From contig DATKAE010000047.1 in NCBI GenBank assembly GCA_035498405.1, positions 124,001-188,000 on the forward strand: a stretch of DNA of 64,000 nucleotides, given 5' to 3'. The DNA is from DATBFU01 sp035498405 (GTDB lineage Bacteria; Acidobacteriota; Thermoanaerobaculia; UBA5066; Gp7-AA6). A program made the translations under genes and the position numbers. Below the pieces are notes generated by a model. It saw only the letters and a program-made list of their open reading frames with translations. It had not been told where the DNA came from and searched no databases. Of the stretch, positions 45,528 through 53,605 are shown one piece after another (position 1 is the first letter of the stretch; each line of letters starts with the position of its first letter).

Positions 45528-45785
45528 ATGCCGGATTCCCTGGTCGAAACCGTCGTCTCGGCGATTGCGGAGGTCAAGCGACTCCCGCGGGAGCGGGTGT
45601 CGCTCGACAGCACCTTCGCCGAGCTCGGGATGGACTCCCTGGATACGCTGACTCTGCTTTTCGAGCTCGAGAGCCGGCTTCGGATTGCGGTCCCCGACGA
45701 GGCGGCGAAGTCGGTCCGTACCGTGCGCGACATCGTCGAGGGAATTCGCGGACTGACCGCCGGCGCCGCGACCTCGCCGCCGTAG
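45528..45785 (+). CDS. Acyl carrier protein
   Basis: This 85-residue discrete carrier protein has the phosphopantetheine serine in the motif GMDSLDTL and the usual four-helix pattern. ATG 45528 follows GGAGAGA. Its stop is one base before the ketosynthase start (TAGGATG), so the two are coupled. With the nearby type III PKS operon, it may hold a dedicated fatty acyl starter. It may instead be an unrelated lipid pathway gene. Housekeeping AcpP usually sits in a fab cluster, which is absent here. Confidence 0.92.
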   Translation: MPDSLVETVVSAIAEVKRLPRERVSLDSTFAELGMDSLDTLTLLFELESRLRIAVPDEAAKSVRTVRDIVEGIRGLTAGAATSPP

Positions 45786-45786
45786 G

Positions 45787-47004
45787 ATGTCCGCGCGCCG
45801 CGTCGCCGTCACGGGGCTCGGCGCCATCTGCGCCCTCGGTCGGGGCGTCGAGGCGACGTGGGCCGCGCTTTCCGAGGGCCGTTCGGGGATAGGCCCGATC
45901 GCATCGGTCGACGGTGCCGGCCTGCGGTTCTCCAACGGCGCCGAGGTCCGCGACTTCGATCCCGCCCGGCACCTCGATTCCTCTCGCGCCGATCTGCTGG
46001 ACCGGTTCGCGCAGTTCGCGCTCGTGGCCGCGCGAGAGGCGCTCTCCGACTCGGGGGTGGCGCTCACGGCCGAGCTCGCCCTGCGCACCGCGGTCTTCAC
46101 CGGGTCCTGCCTGGGCGGTCAGTCGACGCAGGACGCCGGCTTCGTGGAGCTGTACCGGCGGGGCCGCGAGCGCGTGCATCCGCTCTCGATTCCGCGGATC
46201 ATGGCCAATGCGGGTGCCAGCCAGATCGCCATGGAGCTCGGCGTCCGGGGTCCGTGCTGCACGATGTCGACGGCGTGCTCTTCCGCCAATCATGCGATCG
46301 GTCACGCCTTCTGGCTGGTGCGCAGCGGGGTGGCGGAGCTCGCCCTGGCGGGAGGCAGCGAGGCGCCCTTCTCGCCGGGGCACCTGAAGGCCTGGGAGGC
46401 GTTGCGCGTGATCGCTCCGGACACCTGCCGCCCGTTCTGCCGCGACCGGCTCGGGATGATTCTGGGCGAGGGGGGCGCGATGCTGGTGCTCGAGCCGCTC
46501 GAAGCCGCGCAGGCTCGCGGCGCGCGAGTGTACGCGGAGATCTCGGGCTTCGGGATGTCCGCGGACGCCCATCACGTCACGCAGCCGACCGTCGACGGGC
46601 CAGTGCGCGCGATGCGGGCGGCGCTTTCCGACGCCGGCCTCGCCCCGGACCAGGTCGGATACGTCAATGCCCACGGCACGGGCACGCGGGGCAACGACTC
46701 CGCCGAGGCGCGGGCCATCCGCGAGGTGTTCGGCCCGCGGCGGGCGAGTCCGGCCGTCAGCTCTACCAAGTCGATGCACGGGCACGCCCTGGGCGCCGCC
46801 GGGGCGCTCGAGGCCGTCGCGACGGTCCTGGCGCTCCACACGGGAATCCTTCCGCCGACGGCAAACTTCACTGCGCCCGATCCCGAGTGCGACCTGGACG
46901 TCGTGCCCAACGAAGCCCGAACGGCACGAGTCGAAGCCGCGCTTTCGAACTCGTTTGCCTTCGGGGGACTGAACGCCGTGCTCGCCTTTCGGAGCAGGGG
47001 TTAG
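45787..47004 (+). CDS. Beta-ketoacyl-ACP synthase (KAS II-like)
   Basis: This 405-residue thiolase-fold condensing enzyme has its active site complete: Cys164 in MSTACSSANHAIG, His296 in VNAHGTGTRGND and His333 in SMHGHALGAAG. A Claisen condensation of acyl and malonyl groups on the adjacent ACP is expected. The missing reductases and dehydratase suggest it works with general fatty-acid enzymes. Its neighbourhood, next to a type III PKS, makes a starter-unit role plausible, as in Azotobacter alkylresorcinol synthesis, where fatty synthases feed type III PKSs. The gene ends in a repeated palindrome with the opposite MBL gene. Confidence 0.93.
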   Translation: MSARRVAVTGLGAICALGRGVEATWAALSEGRSGIGPIASVDGAGLRFSNGAEVRDFDPARHLDSSRADLLDRFAQFALVAAREALSDSGVALTAELALRTAVFTGSCLGGQSTQDAGFVELYRRGRERVHPLSIPRIMANAGASQIAMELGVRGPCCTMSTACSSANHAIGHAFWLVRSGVAELALAGGSEAPFSPGHLKAWEALRVIAPDTCRPFCRDRLGMILGEGGAMLVLEPLEAAQARGARVYAEISGFGMSADAHHVTQPTVDGPVRAMRAALSDAGLAPDQVGYVNAHGTGTRGNDSAEARAIREVFGPRRASPAVSSTKSMHGHALGAAGALEAVATVLALHTGILPPTANFTAPDPECDLDVVPNEARTARVEAALSNSFAFGGLNAVLAFRSRG

Positions 47005-47094
47005 GGGTTAGGGGCGAGGGTAGGACCCTGTCACTCGCTCCCGCTACTCCCGGGCCTGGTCCCTCATCGCTAATCCCTTGCCCCTAGCCCCTGC
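46994..47094. repeat. Inverted repeat between convergent ketosynthase and MBL genes
   Basis: The arms are GCAGGGGTTAGGGG (46994-47007) and its near-complement CCCCTAGCCCCTGC (47081-47094), with 13 of 14 positions paired. The left arm spans the ketosynthase stop, and the right arm lies in the last codons of the hydrolase. It may act as a bidirectional terminator. The left arm has an extra GGGGTTA unit. Confidence 0.6.
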
Positions 47095-48122
47095 ACCTCG
47101 ATCGACTGGCCGTTGTCGAGGACGACGAATCGCCCGGCGAGTCCGGGCGCTTCGGTGAGCGCCGTCCGGAGAGTCTCGAGCGGCTCGAACTCGGCGTCGT
47201 CGGATTCCGGGAAGGTGCCGAAATGCACGGGAACGACCGTTCCAACGCCGAGCACCAGGGCCGCCTCTACCGCATCTGTCGGACCCATGTGCTGCGGGTG
47301 CATGTACCAGGCGGGCACGAATCCCCCGATGGGCAGCAGCGCAAGGCGCAGATGGGGGAAGCGTAGCCGGATCGATTGGAAGTGAGAGCCGAACCCCGTG
47401 TCGCCGGCGTAGTAGGCCGAGCCGGAAGGGCCGCTCACGACGAAACCGCACCAGAGCGTGCGATCTCGATCGAACATCCCTCTGCCGGAGGTGTGCCGGG
47501 AAGGCACGGCCGTGACGCGCACACCGGGCGCGATCTCGGCCGACTGCCACCAGTCGAGATCGCGGGCGCCGGGCACGCCCTTGTGCGCCAGGTAGGCCGC
47601 GTTCCCCAGTCCCGTGAAGACGGCGGGATGGAAGGCGTCAGCGAGCCGCCGCAGGGTAGGCAGGTCCATGTGGTCATGGTGGTCGTGGCTGACGAACACC
47701 GCATCGATCGGCGGGAGATCCTCGAAGCAGAGACCGGGCGGGCGACGTCGGCGAGACCCGATCCAGGGAATCGAGCGCGGCGCCCAGGTCGGGTCCGTCA
47801 ACACGTTGACCCCGTCCATCTGCAGCAGGACCGTCGCGTGATTCACGAAGGTGACCCGCATCCGATCCTCCGCGATCCGCTCGGGAGGCCGGGGCCCGGG
47901 CGGCGTGTCGGTGAAACTGCGCCAAGGGCCCTGGTGCCGTGTGGTCTCTCGCTTGACCCACTCGCCGAGCGTGTGGGCAACGGGCTCGGCCGAATGGAAC
48001 TGCTTTCCGTCGAAATGATCGGTCGCCGGGCCGTGCCAGGCGTGCGTGCAGGAAAGGCAAGCCGCCGCGAGGCCGACCCGCAGGGCGACGCGGAGCAGAA
48101 AGCACTTGGGCGGCCTCGCCAT
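47070..48122 (-). CDS. Metallo-beta-lactamase-fold hydrolase (UlaG/NAPE-PLD-like)
   Basis: The product is 350 residues, exported: signal with possible lipobox (VGLAAACLSC). The metal site is FVSHDHHDHMDLPTL, then VPSRHTSGRG, GDTGFG, and a late VPVHFGTF, matching the UlaG/NAPE-PLD group. The family hydrolyses phosphodiesters or lactones; some members release N-acyl ethanolamines from phospholipids. ATG 48122 was chosen because the signal peptide starts there. The divergent P1 peptidase ATG is only 35 bp away. Confidence 0.85.
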   Translation of the reverse strand: MARPPKCFLLRVALRVGLAAACLSCTHAWHGPATDHFDGKQFHSAEPVAHTLGEWVKRETTRHQGPWRSFTDTPPGPRPPERIAEDRMRVTFVNHATVLLQMDGVNVLTDPTWAPRSIPWIGSRRRRPPGLCFEDLPPIDAVFVSHDHHDHMDLPTLRRLADAFHPAVFTGLGNAAYLAHKGVPGARDLDWWQSAEIAPGVRVTAVPSRHTSGRGMFDRDRTLWCGFVVSGPSGSAYYAGDTGFGSHFQSIRLRFPHLRLALLPIGGFVPAWYMHPQHMGPTDAVEAALVLGVGTVVPVHFGTFPESDDAEFEPLETLRTALTEAPGLAGRFVVLDNGQSIEVQGLGARD

Positions 48123-48157
48123 CCTGTAGATTGTCCACGCTTCGGTAGGGAGACACG

Positions 48158-49318
48158 ATGAGAAAGACGACGATCGTCGCCGCGGCAATCCTCTTCTCGG
48201 GTTACCTGGGGGAACCGGCGATGCGGGGCGCGGCGAAGCCGCGGGCCCGCGAGCTCGGAGTTCCTTTCGGAGGTTCGCCGGGACCGGGTAACGCGATTAC
48301 CGACGTGGCCGGCGTGGAGGTAGGCCACACGACTCTGATCTCGGGCGAGGGCAAGCTCGTCGTCGGGAAAGGGCCGGTCCGAACGGGAGTCACCGCGATT
48401 CTGCCGCGCGGCAAGCGGTCGTTCGACGATGCCGTCTTCGCCGGGTGGTTCTCGCAAAATGGCAACGGCGAGATGACGGGGACGACGTGGGTCGAAGAGT
48501 CGGGGTTCCTGGAGGGACCCATCCTGATCACGAACACGCACAGCGTCGGCGTCGTGCGTGATGCCACGATTGCCTGGAGGGTCAAGCAGGGGGGGCCGGA
48601 CGCGTCAGGCTACTGGTGGTCTCTTCCGGTCGTGGCCGAGACCTACGACGGCTGGTTGAACGACATTAACGGATTTCACGTCAGACCGGAGCACGTCTTC
48701 CAGGCCTTGTCGGGCGCGGCCGGAGGCCCGGTCTCCGAAGGAAGTGTGGGCGGGGGAACCGGGATGGAGTGCTACGAGTTCAAGGGAGGCATCGGGACGA
48801 GCTCCCGCCGGCTCTCCAGTGCCCTCGGCGGCTACATCGTCGGTGCGCTCGTCCAGTGCAACTGCGGCAGGCGCTCGCAACTGATCGTCGCGGGAGCGCC
48901 CGTGGGTCTCGAGATTCCGAAGGAGCCGAACAAGGACGATCAGGGCTCGATCATCATCGTGGTCGCGACCGACGCGCCGCTCTTGCCCCACCAGTTGAAG
49001 CGCCTTGCCCGCCGGGCCACGATGGGTCTCGCCCGGACCGGAAGCACGTCGGGAAACGGCTCGGGCGACATCTTCATCGCCTTCTCCACCGCCAACGCGG
49101 GCACGTGGGCGTCACGCGGGCCGTCGGCCGTCACGATGATGCCCAACGAGGGCTTGAACGGCCTCTTCGAGGCGACCGTTCAGGCGGTCGAGGAGTCGAT
49201 CGTCAACGCCATGGTGGCCGCCGAGACGATGACCGGGGTCGATGGGCACCGTGTCGAGGGATTGCCGCGCGAGAAGCTGCGCGAGGTCCTGAAGAAATAC
49301 AACCGGCTCTCGCCCTAA
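48158..49318 (+). CDS. P1-family (DmpA/BapA) aminopeptidase
   Basis: The product is 386 residues with a signal peptide (about 1-25). DmpA family motifs are clear: GNAITDVAGVEVGHTTL, TGVTAILP, GSVGGGTGMECYEFKGGIGTSSRR and NGSGDIFIAFSTAN. These enzymes self-cleave before a serine in the GTSS region to expose the N-terminal nucleophile. They remove D- or beta-amino acids from peptides. A GGGAGA ribosome site precedes ATG 48158. The gene is divergent from the MBL hydrolase and is followed by a 12-bp AT-rich inverted repeat. Confidence 0.92.
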   Translation: MRKTTIVAAAILFSGYLGEPAMRGAAKPRARELGVPFGGSPGPGNAITDVAGVEVGHTTLISGEGKLVVGKGPVRTGVTAILPRGKRSFDDAVFAGWFSQNGNGEMTGTTWVEESGFLEGPILITNTHSVGVVRDATIAWRVKQGGPDASGYWWSLPVVAETYDGWLNDINGFHVRPEHVFQALSGAAGGPVSEGSVGGGTGMECYEFKGGIGTSSRRLSSALGGYIVGALVQCNCGRRSQLIVAGAPVGLEIPKEPNKDDQGSIIIVVATDAPLLPHQLKRLARRATMGLARTGSTSGNGSGDIFIAFSTANAGTWASRGPSAVTMMPNEGLNGLFEATVQAVEESIVNAMVAAETMTGVDGHRVEGLPREKLREVLKKYNRLSP

Positions 49319-49328
49319 GGGCAGAATC

Positions 49329-49379
49329 CGAAATTCGAAATTCGAAAGGAGGATCCGAGTCTTCGAGTTTCGAATTTCG
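49329..49379. repeat. AT-rich inverted repeat between convergent genes
   Basis: Perfect 12-bp arms CGAAATTCGAAA (49329-49340) and TTTCGAATTTCG (49368-49379) lie between the P1 peptidase stop and the isocitrate dehydrogenase stop. Short CGAA/TTCG units repeat around it (GAATCC, TTCGAG). Such TTCGAA-type elements are common in intergenic DNA; likely a bidirectional terminator or a dispersed repeat. Confidence 0.7.
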
Positions 49380-49395
49380 TGCTTCGAGTTTCGCT

Positions 49396-50847
49396 TCACT
49401 CCCCTTGTCCGAGCGAGTACCCGCTTTGCCCGTCGAAGGTGGTGAGATTGAGAGTCATGACGAACTCGAGGCCGGCTCGCGCGATGCGTCCGAGCAGATC
49501 GACGACCTGCGCCGGCGACACGACGCCGCCGCTGCCCGATACGAAGCGGCAGCGATACTCGTCGACTCGAAGGATGTCGGGAGCTCCGCCCGGCCAGACC
49601 TTGAGGCCCCGACTCGTCATCATCGTGAGCTGGAAGCCGGGGGAGGCGAGGGGCTGGAGCCTCGCGGCGAGCGCATCGGAGTCCTGGCTCGGCCACCGGA
49701 CGTAAACGTCCACGCCGACCGTCTCCCGGCGCGTGGCCGGCCGCGAGGCGGTCGTGGGCGGCGCGGCGGCAGGCGGCGGTGCCGCGGCGTAATGGGCGGC
49801 CTTCAGCTTCTGAGGGGTCTGCCCGAGCCTCGCGACGACGGCCTCGGCGAACTCCTTCGTTCCGACCTTCTGCCGGCTGACTCCGTCCTTGAAGATGTCG
49901 TAGGTGTGAACACCGTCCTCGATGGTGCGCAGCCACGCGTTGTGCACGCGCTCGGCGATCTCCGGTTGCCCGATGTGCACCAGCATCAACACGGCTCCGA
50001 GCAGCAGTCCCGACGGATTGGCGAGATTCTGCCCGGCCCGGCGCGGCGCCGAGCCATGAATGGCCTCGAACATCGCGCAGCTGGCGCCGATGTTGGCGGA
50101 TCCGGCCAGCCCCACGGAGCCCGCGATCTGGGCCGCGACGTCGGAGAGGATGTCCCCGTAGAGGTTCGGCATGATGATGACGTCGAATTTCTCCGGCGTG
50201 TCGGCGAGCTTGGCGGCGCCGATGTCGACGATCCAGTGCTCTTTCTCGATCTCGGGATACTGCGCGCCGATTTCGTCGAAGACCCGGTGGAACAGGCCGT
50301 CGGTCAGCTTCATGATGTTGTCCTTCGTGAAGCAGGTGACCTTGCGGCGGCCGTTGGTCCGCGCGTATTCGAAGCCGTAGCGAACGATCCGTTCGGAGCC
50401 CGGCCGGGTGATGAACTTCAGGCACTGGTAGACGTCGTCGGTCAGGCGGTACTCGATCCCGGCATACAGGTCCTCTTCGTTTTCGCGGACGATGACCACG
50501 TCCATGACGGGATGCTTGGTCGCGACGAAGGGGTGATAGGAGACGCAGGGTCGAACGTTGGCATAGAGACCGAGCGTCTTGCGCGCCGTGACGTTCAGGC
50601 TCTTGAAGCCGCCCCCCTGCGGAGTGGTGATCGGGGCCTTGAGGAATACCTTGGTGCGGCGCAGCGATTCCCAGGAGGACTCTTCGATGCCCGCCGTGTT
50701 GCCGCGCTGGTAGACCCGCTCACCGATTTCGATGACCTCCGGCGCGATGCCTGCCCCCGCCCCTTCCAGGATCCGTAGCGTGGCGTTCATGATTTCGGGT
50801 CCGATCCCGTCTCCGTAGGCGACCGTAATCGGTGTCTTTGCGCTCAT
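49396..50847 (-). CDS. icd: Isocitrate dehydrogenase (long form with C-terminal extension)
   Basis: This 483-residue decarboxylating dehydrogenase of the citric acid cycle starts TPITVAYGDGIGPEIM. The substrate site is VRPCVSYHP and ENEEDLYAGIEY; KDNIMKLTDGLF and MPNLYGDILSDVAAQIAGSVG follow. Residues about 340-483 are a C-terminal extension with a Pro/Ala linker and a betalphabeta-like domain, as in Thermus and Rickettsia-type IDHs. NAD or NADP preference cannot be settled without structural alignment. It is not in an operon; its 3' end faces the P1 peptidase across the repeat. Confidence 0.93.
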   Translation of the reverse strand: MSAKTPITVAYGDGIGPEIMNATLRILEGAGAGIAPEVIEIGERVYQRGNTAGIEESSWESLRRTKVFLKAPITTPQGGGFKSLNVTARKTLGLYANVRPCVSYHPFVATKHPVMDVVIVRENEEDLYAGIEYRLTDDVYQCLKFITRPGSERIVRYGFEYARTNGRRKVTCFTKDNIMKLTDGLFHRVFDEIGAQYPEIEKEHWIVDIGAAKLADTPEKFDVIIMPNLYGDILSDVAAQIAGSVGLAGSANIGASCAMFEAIHGSAPRRAGQNLANPSGLLLGAVLMLVHIGQPEIAERVHNAWLRTIEDGVHTYDIFKDGVSRQKVGTKEFAEAVVARLGQTPQKLKAAHYAAAPPPAAAPPTTASRPATRRETVGVDVYVRWPSQDSDALAARLQPLASPGFQLTMMTSRGLKVWPGGAPDILRVDEYRCRFVSGSGGVVSPAQVVDLLGRIARAGLEFVMTLNLTTFDGQSGYSLGQGE

Positions 50848-50954
50848 CGTCGGTGCCCTCCAGGCCCGACCCCCCGGGGTCGGGAAAATGGCGCCGCATT
50901 ATGCCTCTTTCTTGGGTCTAGCCGACGCATGTGGAAGGACTTAGCGAGTGGTCG

Positions 50955-50960
50955 TATAAT
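50955..50960 (+). promoter_or_regulatory. Candidate -10 box (TATAAT)
   Basis: A perfect TATAAT sits 12 bases before GTG 50973. No good -35 box is visible at 16-18 bp. If used, the transcript would begin about 50967 and be nearly leaderless, fixing the start of the next gene at 50973. Confidence 0.45.
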
Positions 50961-50972
50961 GAACAAACGGTG

Positions 50973-51320
50973 GCCGGTATCCAATTTACTGAGTCAACGG
51001 AACGATCCCAGCCGGGCAGCGAGGCTCTGGCGTTGCGGTACGACCCGTCCCGCCGGGTCATGCTCCGCTTCAAGCTCCAGGTCACTGGCACCGAAGACCT
51101 TGAGGCTCTGCGCTATGCGCGTCGAGCCATGATCCGAGAGGAGCGAACCCGTGGCCTGGAGTGGGAGGAGCCCTCGATGGAGGATCCCAACTTCACCGCG
51201 AGCGAGGTGCGCTGGTTTGCGTTGGCTTCCCAGGCGGCCTGGTGTCGGCAGAAAATCGCGGAGCTCGTCGAGCGAGCCAATCGCGCCGTCGAAGACATGA
51301 AGCTCGTGCAGCCTTCCTGA
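50973..51320 (+). CDS. Uncharacterised small protein, tandem paralogue A
   Basis: The product is about 115 residues, with no signal peptide or membrane segment. It has a beta strand (RVMLRFKLQV) and a helix with LEALRYARRAMIREE. A TAS-x-VRW motif (NFTASEVRWFALASQAA) precedes a C-terminal helix (KIAELVERANRAVEDMK). The next gene encodes the same pattern, so this is a real family I do not recognise. GTG 50973 makes the N-terminus line up with the paralogue; GTG 50931 is the longer alternative. Cytosolic location is expected. No function is evident. Confidence 0.7.
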   Translation, partial: AGIQFTESTERSQPGSEALALRYDPSRRVMLRFKLQVTGTEDLEALRYARRAMIREERTRGLEWEEPSMEDPNFTASEVRWFALASQAAWCRQKIAELVERANRAVEDMKLVQPS

Positions 51321-51465
51321 CGGGAGTCCGAGTCGCTGTTACGACCGGTGACGGTTTTCCCCGGAGCGGCATCTCGAATGGGCCTTTTCTCTCACGCAAG
51401 CTCCATGATCGGAACGGTTAGCGGAGACCCCCCGGCGCGGCACGTGCTTCGCAAGTTCCTCGAGC

Positions 51466-51819
51466 ATGGGGCCCGAGATCCGGCTTCAAGCCGTCGCCGA
51501 GGATCTCCACTCGGAGGCGCCGGCGGATGGTTCGGCCGCGCTCATGCCGTCGCGGGAGGCTCTGCTGACGCTTCGGTTCGCTATCTCCACACCCGACCGG
51601 CACGGGCTGGACGCCTTGCGCCATGCGCGGAGATCGATGCTGCGGGAGGAGTGGACCCTCGGAAGGGATCCGGGCGAGCCGTCGCTCGAGGCTGCGATGT
51701 TCTCGTCGACCGAGGTTGCCTGGACGGTTCCGCGGTCGCAGCGCGAGCGGTGTCTGGAGCGCTTGACCGAGCTCGAGAGGCGCGCCAACCGAGCCCTGCT
51801 CGAACTCCAAAGCTCCTGA
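51466..51819 (+). CDS. Uncharacterised small protein, tandem paralogue B
   Basis: The product is 117 residues. It matches paralogue A in LRFAISTPD, LDALRHARRSMLREE, GEPSLEAAMFSSTEVAW and the C-terminal helix LTELERRANRALLELQ, though overall identity is modest. It lies 145 bp after A on the same strand, so the pair arose by tandem duplication. The conserved RHARRxMxREE and STEVxW motifs could mark a binding surface. No family recognised. Confidence 0.72.
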   Translation: MGPEIRLQAVAEDLHSEAPADGSAALMPSREALLTLRFAISTPDRHGLDALRHARRSMLREEWTLGRDPGEPSLEAAMFSSTEVAWTVPRSQRERCLERLTELERRANRALLELQSS

Positions 51820-51838
51820 CGCCTGCCGGGGGTTCCCC

Positions 51839-52225
51839 TTGACCGGGCGGCGGCTTCGCAACCTGTTGCTTCTCGTGCTTCTCGGCGCGGTGGGTTACTG
51901 GTACTACAAGGATCGCCCGACCCTCGCCCAACTCGTGGACGACCTGACTCGGCCGCTTTTCGGCTCCCGGGCGGCCGTCAAGGAGTCCGAGCGCAAGCGC
52001 GTGATCAGCGATGCGACGACCGTGATCGGCCAGCAGACCGACGAGAACATCGGCGCTCTCCACGAGAACATGTCCATGTCCGACGTGCGAGAGTTGCTGG
52101 GCTACCCGGACCGCGTGGAAGCGCTTCCGGGCCAGGATCCCGTTCGCGTGCGGTGGACCTACCGGGTCGTCCACCGCGCGGTTCTCTTCGAGAACGGGCG
52201 CGTGGTCTCCATCGCCATCCTGTAG
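51839..52225 (+). CDS. Membrane-anchored BamE/SmpA-like small protein
   Basis: The product is 128 residues from TTG 51839. One membrane helix (about 7-22, LLLLVLLGAVGYWYY) anchors it; the rest is outside. ENMSMSDVRELLGYPDRVEALPGQDPVRVRWTY and the strands VLFENGRVVSIAIL follow the BamE/SmpA-like fold pattern of small envelope proteins. The gene's 3' end overlaps the antisense 3' end of glucokinase by 67 bp. It follows paralogue B by 19 bp and may be co-transcribed. Confidence 0.7.
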   Translation: MTGRRLRNLLLLVLLGAVGYWYYKDRPTLAQLVDDLTRPLFGSRAAVKESERKRVISDATTVIGQQTDENIGALHENMSMSDVRELLGYPDRVEALPGQDPVRVRWTYRVVHRAVLFENGRVVSIAIL

Positions 52226-53193
52226 GCCGCGGCGGCGGCTCCGAAGAGTCCGAGCCGCTGCTCGAGCACGACGCGCACCGGGATCCGGCCGAGAAGTTCC
52301 ACCAGAGGAGGCTTGGCCCGGAAGGCTTCCAGGAAGCCGCGTTCGCGAAGGGCCGGCAGGATCTTCGGAGCAATTCCTCCCGCGAGATAGACGCCTCCGG
52401 TCGCGCGGTACTGGAGGGCCGCGTTGCCGGCCGCCGATCCGTAGAGGGACACGAAGAACGTGAGGGTCTCGCGGCACAGCCGGTCCTCGTTCGCCATGGC
52501 CAGGCGGCTGATGACCGCCGCGCGGTCCGGCTCGCGCTCGAAGGCCGCGACCACGGCCGGGCTCTCGGGCGCGGCGCCTTCCGACTTGAGGAAGTCGTAG
52601 AGGTGGCCGAGCCCTTCGCCCGAGAGAAGCCGATCCCACTCCGCGCGGCCCGTCCGCATTCGAACAAACGCGGCGAGGCGATCCTCCCGCGCGCTTCGGG
52701 GGCCGAAGTCGGCGTGGCCGCCCTCGGACGGGAACGGCTCGTACCGGCCGGCAATGCGGACCAGCCCCGCCTCGCCGAAGCCGGTTCCGGCGCCGACGAG
52801 CGCCATCGGCCCTCCCTTTTGGGGCCGGCCGCGGGCCAGAGTGGCAACCTGCCGGGGCTCCAAGTAGAAGAGACCCAGCGCGTTGGCCACGAAGTCGTTG
52901 ACGAGACGGAAGGAGATTCCGCGAAACTGCCGCGACAGCAGCCTGCCGTCGATCGACCAGCCGAGCTTGGTGATCTTGGCGCGCCCGTTCGACGTCGGCC
53001 CCGCCACACCGAGGCCGGCAAAGCCGGGAACCCGGCGCTCGCTCGAGAGAAAGTGGGCGAAGACTTCCGCTAGCCCCTCGTACTCCTTGCTCGCATACCG
53101 GGCTTCCCGAACGACTCGAAGCGCGCGGCCGCCGATCTCGACCGTGGCAACGGCCGTCTTGGTGCCGCCGACATCGGCCGCGAGCACCCTCAT
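52159..53193 (-). CDS. glk: Glucokinase
   Basis: The product is 344 residues of the ASKHA fold. LAADVGGTKTAVATVEI is the phosphate-1 motif, and LVNDFVANALG, GAGTGFGEAGLV and SEGGHADFGPRS are typical of bacterial Glk. YLAGGIAPKILP is the adenosine motif. It phosphorylates glucose at the entry to glycolysis. The last 20 or so residues after AAAAYRM are an extension that overlaps the antisense BamE-like gene by 67 bp. A structured region with two terminator-like elements lies between 53270 and 53390, upstream of its ATG, and could attenuate it. Confidence 0.92.
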   Translation of the reverse strand: MRVLAADVGGTKTAVATVEIGGRALRVVREARYASKEYEGLAEVFAHFLSSERRVPGFAGLGVAGPTSNGRAKITKLGWSIDGRLLSRQFRGISFRLVNDFVANALGLFYLEPRQVATLARGRPQKGGPMALVGAGTGFGEAGLVRIAGRYEPFPSEGGHADFGPRSAREDRLAAFVRMRTGRAEWDRLLSGEGLGHLYDFLKSEGAAPESPAVVAAFEREPDRAAVISRLAMANEDRLCRETLTFFVSLYGSAAGNAALQYRATGGVYLAGGIAPKILPALRERGFLEAFRAKPPLVELLGRIPVRVVLEQRLGLFGAAAAAYRMAMETTRPFSKRTARWTTR

Positions 53194-53605
53194 CGAGCGA
53201 ACGTTACCAGCACCTTACCGCGGCTCGGCTTTCTCGCCGTGAGCAGTCCGGTTTTCAGGTTTCCCCCCTCCGCAGGGAAAAAAAGAGCCCCGACGCCTTG
53301 GAAGCGACAGGGCAAAAAAAGACCCCGGGTCGGGGTGGGTCCGCCCGGGGGGCGAAAGGAGGAGGTGAGGTTTTGATTCCTCGCCTTTGGTTAATAGCAA
53401 GGAGGTGGCCAGCTCTGTGTCAGGCGATAACTATTGCGAACAAAGGGGTTGTGTTTCGCCACCCCGATGGACGGTGACGAGGATTGTCATGCTTTTGCAC
53501 AGTTTGTAACAACGTTTGCCGGAAGCTTCTGCACCTCGCTCTTGGCGACGCGTCTCGCGTGCCGGAAGCTCGTCGGCGATCAGCCAGCCAGTAGACTCCG
53601 GCCGC
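53194..53605. other. 412-bp intergenic region upstream of glk and the PLD gene
   Basis: This divergent gap holds the structured minus-strand element described at 53278-53386. The remainder, 53400-53605, has several in-frame but unconvincing short frames. No clear promoter could be fixed for the phospholipase gene. Confidence 0.6.
53278..53386 (-). ncRNA. Candidate structured RNA with tandem terminators before glk
   Basis: Reading the minus strand: hairpin AGGCGAGG-loop-CCTCACCT (53386-53363), then an anti-ribosome-site-like CCTCCTCCTTT. Next comes a perfect hairpin ACCCCG-ACC-CGGGGT (53336-53322) followed by T7, then GTCGGGGCTC followed by a second T7. The GTCGGGG of the second element can also pair with CCCCGAC of the first, so the two terminators are mutually exclusive. 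It is either a small RNA or an attenuator of glk. Confidence 0.5.

Noticed and set aside
53341..53386. Relic of the 16S rRNA 3' end because of the CCTCCTCCTTT stretch
   Set aside because: No flanking 16S sequence is present; it is a short ribosome-site-like run only.
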